64,000 bases of DNA, from positions 2,170,001 through 2,234,000 of the forward strand of contig NW_026944387.1 of the NCBI RefSeq assembly GCF_033439725.1, given 5' to 3'. The stretch is from Neurospora tetraspora (Eukaryota > Ascomycota > Sordariomycetes > Sordariales > Sordariaceae). Positions within the stretch are counted from its first letter, which is position 1; each line of letters starts with the position of its first letter. Below are positions 56,933-64,000 of this stretch, in pieces. Both the position numbers and the translations under genes were made by a program. Below the pieces are notes generated by a model that worked only from the letters and a program-made list of their open reading frames with translations, ran no database searches and had not been told where the DNA came from.

Positions 56933-59900
56933 CTATCCCCCCTCAAAAGAAGCTCTAATAGCTTCGAATCTATATATATATATAATAATACTCCAGATTA
57001 TTTATCTTAGACTTTTCTCGTAATCCTCCAACATCTTATTATAGTCTACAAACTCTATTTTTAATATTCGACTAAACTAAATATCTATTAAACGTTTCGC
57101 TATCCTCGCGAACGCCATTTTTAATCCCTACTGTTTATATATTGTAAATTTATTCTCCGGCCCTATTATAATTATAATTATATCGGGCAACGGTTGTATA
57201 ATATCGATAATAGCGGTGGCGGTCTCGTATTGGGTTATACGGGTAGACCGGCATTTAGGGGGTGCCGGTAATTCTAGAGTAGCAACCCGTTTTAGAGCGG
57301 CGACCAGTTTTAGAGCGGTAATTAGTATTAGAGCGGCGGCAGTAGGTATTAGAATTCGTCTAACTAGTATAATTTCAATTTTCCGGCGGTATAGGTTTAT
57401 CGGGGAATTTGTAATAAAAGCGTTAAAGTATTTCTTTATAATTAATAACATTATCCTTAAGTTCCTAAATTAGTTAGTAGTTACCTTTCTATTCGACGCA
57501 ATAGTACTAATAATAATTACCGCCGAATTAAGCACAATTAATAAACCTTTCGAAATCCTATTCTTCTTATTTCTTATAATTATCCGTCCTAATTATTACG
57601 CGCCCGTTATTTACTTTTACGTTGAAAAATATATTCTAATTGGAAAAGCTTCTACCAATCTGTAATCATACTATAGAGACGTAGAATATTAGTAAGTATT
57701 TTATATTAATTAGGAGTACGAGGTATATAATATAATTCTCTATTCGGGTAATACTGAAGGGGCCTTCCTATTGCGGATAGAATTTTAAATATAATTAGCC
57801 GTTAGTAAGGTTTATTATATTTAGTAGTATTATATCATTAGGGCGGTATTTAAAAGAATCGATAAGTTTCTTATTAGTATTATCTTTATAACGCTCTTAA
57901 ATTTAAAAGGTTTATTAGACGACAAAATCTTAAATTTATTGGAAACGGTCCGTTAATTTAAATACCTTATAATATTTTTTAAATTAGGCCAGCGATAAAT
58001 CCGGAGGGGGGGGGGTAGTATATAAAATTCAGTACTTATATAAGGGTAATAATTATAATTAATAAAAAAAGAAAAGATACTTATCGACGATAATATAGTG
58101 TTATTATTAATAAATTCTATAATAAATAACTATTTTACTTAATCTATTTATATTTAATTAATATAGAGCCGTAAAAATTATTTTATTTTAACGTTAATTC
58201 GTTCGGTCTAAGTATTAGTCTAAGGGTAAAAGGCGGAAATTAATTTATGAATAATCGATAGTTTTTTATATAGGGTAGATTAGAAATGTAATACGAATTG
58301 AATACCTTTATTAAATAGAATGTTGTTGGGTAGGCCGTAGATTGAGTAAATACGGTTAATGAAGCGGTTAGCGAGTTTTTCCGCCTTTAAGGTTACAATA
58401 GAAATATAATACTATATTTTAGTTAAGTAGTCGATAATAACGGTCATATATTTAAAGGTCTAATGAAAATGGGTATTTCTTAGTAGCAGGGTAATATAAT
58501 CGATAGATATATTTCTTTATAATATTAACGATATAGTTACGAGTTTAAAATATTTAACAGAGCCGCGTTTGAGTGATTTTGTTTTTGTATAGGGAAGGTA
58601 ATTTTTATAGAAAGTCATTACGTCGTTATATATCCCCTCTTAATAGAATTTGCGTTGTAGGAATTTATATATAATGTTGCGGCTAAATTAGCCCGCGCTG
58701 GGGGAGTTATATTAATAATTAATCAGTTAGAATTAGAATTCCTTATTATAGGAGTTAATAATTACCCTATTATATTATTTCGTAATACCGTTTACGGCGT
58801 AAAATTTAGAAAAGGTATAATAAAAGACCTTTTTAATAGTTAGTAGTTATTAGCGCCGTATTTTATTTGTTAAATAATAAACGAATTTTTATAAGAAGAT
58901 AGATATTTTATAATTAATATAGATTAAATCGTCGGTAGATTTATTATTAAGGTCGTCTATACCTAGTAAATATAGGGAGAAACCCGCCGCGGGGTCTTTT
59001 TTAAAGAGATAGCTGTTTTTAAATTATAAAAGGTTTAGAAGCGGGCGTTTTTTAGCCGTAAATTTATTATTTTTTATATCGTTAGGACGGTCGTTTGGTT
59101 TCCAGTTTAATACGTCCGGGCGGAGGTTCTTAGAATCCAATATATATTTAATTAAAAAATTTAATTAGGATAGGAATTAGAACTACCATATATAACGTTG
59201 GGTGAATTATTTATTAGTCGTAAAAATTTATAGATTCTTATAGTCTGTTAAAATATTAAAAAATTACTAAACGCCTTCGAATTCTAGCCTTTACTCTTTT
59301 AATACCTTAATAATAGCGAAGACTTCTTTATCGTAGGTATTATAATTATACTTTTATAAAGAAAACTTAATTAAGAAGTAAATAATTAAGTATAATATTC
59401 CATCATCCTTATAGTAAAATAGAGTACTACCCGTAACCTAATTTAAAGCATCAGTTTCGATAATACTTTTTTTAGTCTAATTGTAGATCTTTAGAACGGG
59501 GCTTTTTATAAAAGCTTCCTTTAATACGTTAAAAGTCTGCTAATAAGTATTAATTTAAATCTAAGTAGCGTCCTTCTTAGTAAATTCGTATAATAGGGTC
59601 GCTATCGTTAAGAAATTTCATATAAAACGCTGATACAAATTCGTAAAAATTAAAAAAAATTATAAAGACTTCTTAAATTTTAGAGCCGTCTATTTGGTAA
59701 TGGCCTTAACCTTTTCCAAATTTATCTCAATATTTCCTAAGGTAATAATTAAACTTAGGTATTTCGTACGTATCGTATAAAATTCGTATTTATTAATATC
59801 GACACTAAGGCCGGCTTATATTAAATAATTAAGGATATTATTAATATATTATTCGTAGTCTTTAACGTTATCGGAATAAATAAAAACGTCGTCGAAATAA

Positions 59901-62900
59901 GCGGTCGTATAAACGTCGAAAATATCGTATAAAATATCGTTAATATAATTTTAAAATGTATCTCATACGCTTTATAAGCCAACCGGTATAATTAAGGATT
60001 CGAATAGGTTAAACCGAATAATGAAAATATTTAACTATTCGTAGCCCTATTTAATACAAATATAATTAAAAGTAATAATAACGTTAAATTTAATAAAAAT
60101 CTTAACCTAGCAAATAGCGTCGAAAATTTCCTTAATTAACGATAATAGATAGTGGAATTTTAAAGTTATATTATTAATACCTCTATAATTAATATAAACG
60201 TAGACTCCGCCTCTTAATTTCTTAACAAATAGAATTAGAAAAGAGGCTTCGGATTAGAATAGCTGAATAAATTTTTTCGTTAAATTATCGTCAATCTATT
60301 TCTTAATAATATTCAATTCGTCAGGGTTAAATAGGCAACCTCGAACCGTTAGCGGGGTAATTCTAGGGCGGAGTTCGATTTTAAAATTATAAAAGTATAT
60401 TAGGGGTAGTATTTTAACGCCCTCCTATTTAAACGTTTTAATATAATATTAATATTAAAAGGGGAGTTTTATTTTAATTTATTCGTTAGTCTTTAACGAT
60501 TTATTAGCTTTTTCGTAAAATCTTATTACGTTTTCAGATATAATTTTATTTAAGGATATACTATCTATCGCGAAATATTCGTTAATAATAGTTTTATAAC
60601 GTAAGAAATCTTCCTTTATCTCCGAAAATAGTACCGAATTAATAATTCTTACAGCGCGGAGGGTTTCCCTATCCCCGACTCTAATTAAACTGTCGATTTA
60701 CTTATAAAAATTACTACCGAATAAATACTTATACTTTCTTCTTTTTCCTATTAATACTTCTATTATTATTTCTTCAATTAACCCGTCGCTAATATATTTA
60801 AAATTTAGGATATTTCTTTCTTCTACTATTTTATTCTTTTCTTTTATCATCTTAATATTCTTTACTATTTAAGCTCTTATTATATAAATTATTTAGAATC
60901 TATATTTTTCGGTTACCTAATTAAAGGTTAATACTGATAATTCCCGAATATTATTAAGGTAAATAGGACTGCAGGGTATATTATAAATACAGACCGGTAT
61001 ACGGTAATTGGCGTTATTAATATAAATACTTCTAATTATCTGATAAAGAGTTGGAGAGATACAGAGAGCCTTAGAATTGGGTACGGCTAAAACTATTAAA
61101 GCCTACTTTAGTCCGCTAGGGGTCTTACCGATAGGTATAGTACCTAAACGGTTAGTTATTTAGTATTTAAAGCGATTAAATTTCTAACGAACGGTTCTCC
61201 TTATAATTGCAAAAATAGAAATATAGTACGCTATATTAATTTAAGAACTGTACGTATAATTAAATTTAAATTCCTCTTCGGGGGTAGGCTCCCTTTCGTC
61301 CAGGACTTCTTTATAGGAGGCTTTTTTATAAATAGTAATTAAATAAGTATTTAATATATTAAATAAGAGAATAATATAATTACCCCCAAATTTTAAAAGA
61401 GCGTAGCATATATAGTTAGGGGCGCCTTTTAAGAAGTAACCTCTTAATTTATAAATTAGGGTAAATTATAGGGAATTATAAAATTAAGAAATACTTAGGG
61501 CGTAGTAAACGAAGTAAGGGTGGCTGAAAATAACCGGGTTATTATTTATTAAATCGTAAATTAATATATTAGTAATTTCATAATAAAATCCCACTTATAT
61601 TATTAATTTAGAGAAATAAATAATATTACCTTTAGTTAGACGTCTATTAGCGAAGTAAAGGATTTTTAGTATTCTTACTTTATAACAGGGAAATTGATAC
61701 CGGTAAATAAAGCGTCTATTAATGAAATTAAAAGTAATATAGCCGTTATCGACTAAGGTAGAATAATATAATTTATACGATCCGTTAAATAAATAAATAT
61801 GAAAAAATTAATAAATTAGTGTATTTATAACGGCTATTTACAAAAAATTAATATATTTCGATTATATCTAATTATATAGGGATATTTCCCTTTTTTCCTC
61901 CCAATCCTATAAATTTATACTTCTAATTACAATTTAATTTAGAAGTTATATATTTTCCTACTAACTGACAATATTATTTTATTACCCTAAATAAAGTTAA
62001 CGAAACTGGGCTAATAAGCAAGGATTAAATAGGCGGGGGCCGGGGCATTCTAATAGTCCTAAGCGGCCGCGGAGGCTATACTTATAGCGTTAACTTAATA
62101 ACCCCTAACCCGGCAATATTAATTATACTACTATTAACCGTAACTATACTAACTTTATTAAAGAATAGTATTACTTCCTTTACCGCCGCCTCTACCGCTT
62201 CTACTTCCTCTACGACCTCCGCTTCTACTGTAAAATAAGCGGACCTCCTTTTTAAAATTAATATTAGTATAATACGCAATTAAAAAGTAACCCTAACGGC
62301 CGTAGCGGGTATAAACGCTTATTTACATACGGTAATCGAAAACTTCTTAGGAAATTATACTACGTAGGGTAATATCGGTAGCAGATATTTTATTAATATT
62401 AATATTTATAGCGGTACTACTTTAATTAATAGGCTTATCCGTAGTAGAAATAGAAGTAATTTTTAATTTATAGAAGAGGTTAATAAAATTATCGTAGTAA
62501 GTACTATCTTCGAAATTCTAAGCAAAGCCCCGGGCAATTTTAAACTACTTTATATAATTATTATCGGCGGGCTAAGGGTATTAAAAAGCGAAAGCGGCCC
62601 GGACCTCCTTAATAATTTTACTACAAAAATAATAAACTTTTATAATATCGTCAAATTTATAATAATCGACGAATAAAATAAACTAATCATCAAAAACTTA
62701 TTAGCGTATATCCTTAATTATTTTTAATTTATTTAATTCGCAGCAAACGTAAATAATAAGGTCGATATTATCGTATTTAATATTGAATTTAATGAAGAGG
62801 TTTATTATAATCTTCTATTTCTACTTCATATTATCGGTAGAATATTCGAAAATCGTAATCAAATCTAATTCAATAGTAGAAAAGGGCGTACCCTCTAAAA

Positions 62901-63981
62901 ACTTAACGATATATAAAAAACGTTTAACCTTAGGCGTAAAGTAAATAGCTTTATCGATTTAATATAATTTAATCTTTATATGCTAAATTCAGTAGCGCTC
63001 TACGCATTCTAAGAGGGTATTACCCTTAATATTAAACGGCGGGACGTACGAATAGGACAATACCAACCATCCGTTACTGGTAACTATAATTAATATATTA
63101 AAATCGTTTAGGGGGTTAAAGTTGCTCGGGGGTCCGGAGTTATTAAAAATAGGGATTTAGGCCAGGTCGTATATAAAATTAACAGTATTTACTTATTTTA
63201 ACCGATCACGGAAATCATTAATAGGCTCAACGTATTTCTCGTATTATTTTTAAAAAGCGAAGTTAATATTAATTTTAAAATTAGTAAAAGATTATTTTAA
63301 AGTAACAATCTCTTTATATAATTTATTAACCTTAAATTTATATTAGAAGGCCGTACGTAATAACTAAATTACTATTGAATTTAACAACCTCCCTTTAAGA
63401 ATCTTCTAACTCTTCTTCTACTCTTTAAACGTAATCGTAAGCCTTAATAATATTATTGTAAATTAAACGATTTAAAGTGATAATTACGTTATAAAAAACG
63501 GGGATAGTCGTAAAAACGAAGGCGTATTCTATAATCGAAATCGAAGGGAGGCCGGTAAAAGGATTACTATTAAGGTTTATAAATACCTCTACAAAGTTAT
63601 TATAAATCGCTTAATTTATGGAATCAACAACTTAGAAAGCTCCGATTACAATAGCTACAATAAAATTATTTATAATAACTAGGACGCCCAATATTAATCG
63701 CTAAATTAATTGCAACAGCAATAATCTCTTAAAATTACCGTCTTAAAAATAAGAGGAAAGAAAGGACTAGATACCTAATTAATTAATTAATTAACTCTTA
63801 GCTCGGACCTAGGGATATTAGAATCGAATTTTATATTTATCCCGTTAATGAGGGCCTAAATTTTAAAGGGTCGCAATACGAAATTTACACCTATTTAAGA
63901 ATTTAATTAATTAATTAATTTCTCCCTTAAGCGCATGTAACATAATAATAAAGTATAATAAATTATTACGGAGCGAAGTAC

Positions 63982-64000
63982 TATTAGGGGTAGGATAAAA
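63982..64000 (-). repeat. Start of the second LTR copy, cut by the window end
   Basis: The last 19 bases align with the first 19 of the left LTR, with G-to-A differences only. The rest lies outside the window. Confidence 0.6.

Larger units (their letters stand above)
56729..64000 (-). mobile_element. Ty3/Gypsy LTR retrotransposon fossil, broken, running off the window
   Basis: An LTR of about 204 bp (56729-56932) runs TGTTGGGGG...TATAACA and is followed by a polypurine-type tract read on the minus strand. The same LTR start, in mutated form, reappears at 63982 and continues past the window end. The roughly 7.05-kb interior is strongly A/T-enriched by RIP and reads on the minus strand. Reverse transcriptase with a YFDD box lies around 59.8-60.3 kb, RNase H to its left, and an integrase core around 58.3-58.9 kb. 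RT-RNase H-integrase is the Ty3/Gypsy order. Gag should lie at about 61.5-64 kb. The element is dead, with very many breaks throughout. Its age is not readable because RIP, not time, caused most changes. Confidence 0.82.

Noticed and set aside
1-64000. CRISPR arrays, bacterial-type operons, ribosome binding sites and 5S rRNA genes
   Set aside because: None found. Introns and Pol III tRNA features show eukaryotic nuclear DNA, and no 5S-like core sequence was recognised on either strand.

Overview
The window looks like nuclear DNA of a filamentous ascomycete, most likely Neurospora or a close relative in the Sordariaceae. Three things point there: short introns (mostly 55-90 nt) with GTRNGT donors and TRCTAAC-like branch sites; a benA/Bml-type beta-tubulin with six introns near the general amino acid control activator gene cpc-1 (as I recall, the two are linked in N. 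crassa); and two blocks of GC-normal DNA turned into TpA-rich DNA with G:C-to-A:T changes only, the signature of repeat-induced point mutation (RIP). Species is not resolved. The predicted CPC1 is close to, but by memory not identical with, the N. crassa protein.

Layout: 1-6 kb holds a three-exon bZIP factor gene (minus) and a degenerate tRNA-like element. 6-20 kb is gene-poor, with possible remains of a broken coding sequence at about 10.2-12.0 kb. A tRNA-Cys(GCA) lies at 20.0 kb. Beta-tubulin (minus) lies at 21.1-23.0 kb and a 1,132-aa largely disordered protein of unknown function (minus) at 24.9-28.6 kb. After another gene-poor stretch come a GCN20-type ABCF ATPase (plus, 35.9-38.1 kb) and, tail to tail with it, cpc-1 (minus, 39.5-40.3 kb) with a 0.7-kb uORF-bearing leader. 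A RIP-mutated Mutator-like DNA transposon with a perfect 9-bp target duplication (41.5-45.8 kb) is inserted just upstream of cpc-1. Further right are a membrane protein gene (48.6-50.3 kb, minus), an adenosine-deaminase/ADGF-family gene (52.3-54.6 kb, minus), and from 55.3 kb to the window end AT-rich repeat DNA that includes a broken Ty3/Gypsy fossil running off the right edge.

Functional logic: the centre of the window pairs two parts of one pathway. GCN20 acts with GCN1 to activate the kinase GCN2, and GCN2 activity controls translation of cpc-1/GCN4 through uORFs. Here the two genes are neighbours about 1.4 kb apart. The GCN20 gene has an unusual 175-bp hairpin-forming segment and a second 12-bp hairpin just upstream of its start codon. 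The cpc-1 leader shows two uORFs, a stop-free frame joined to CPC1 for about 740 nt, and a stop-free 57-nt intron. Exon boundaries were worked out by eye from splice signals, reading frame and family resemblance. No searches were run.
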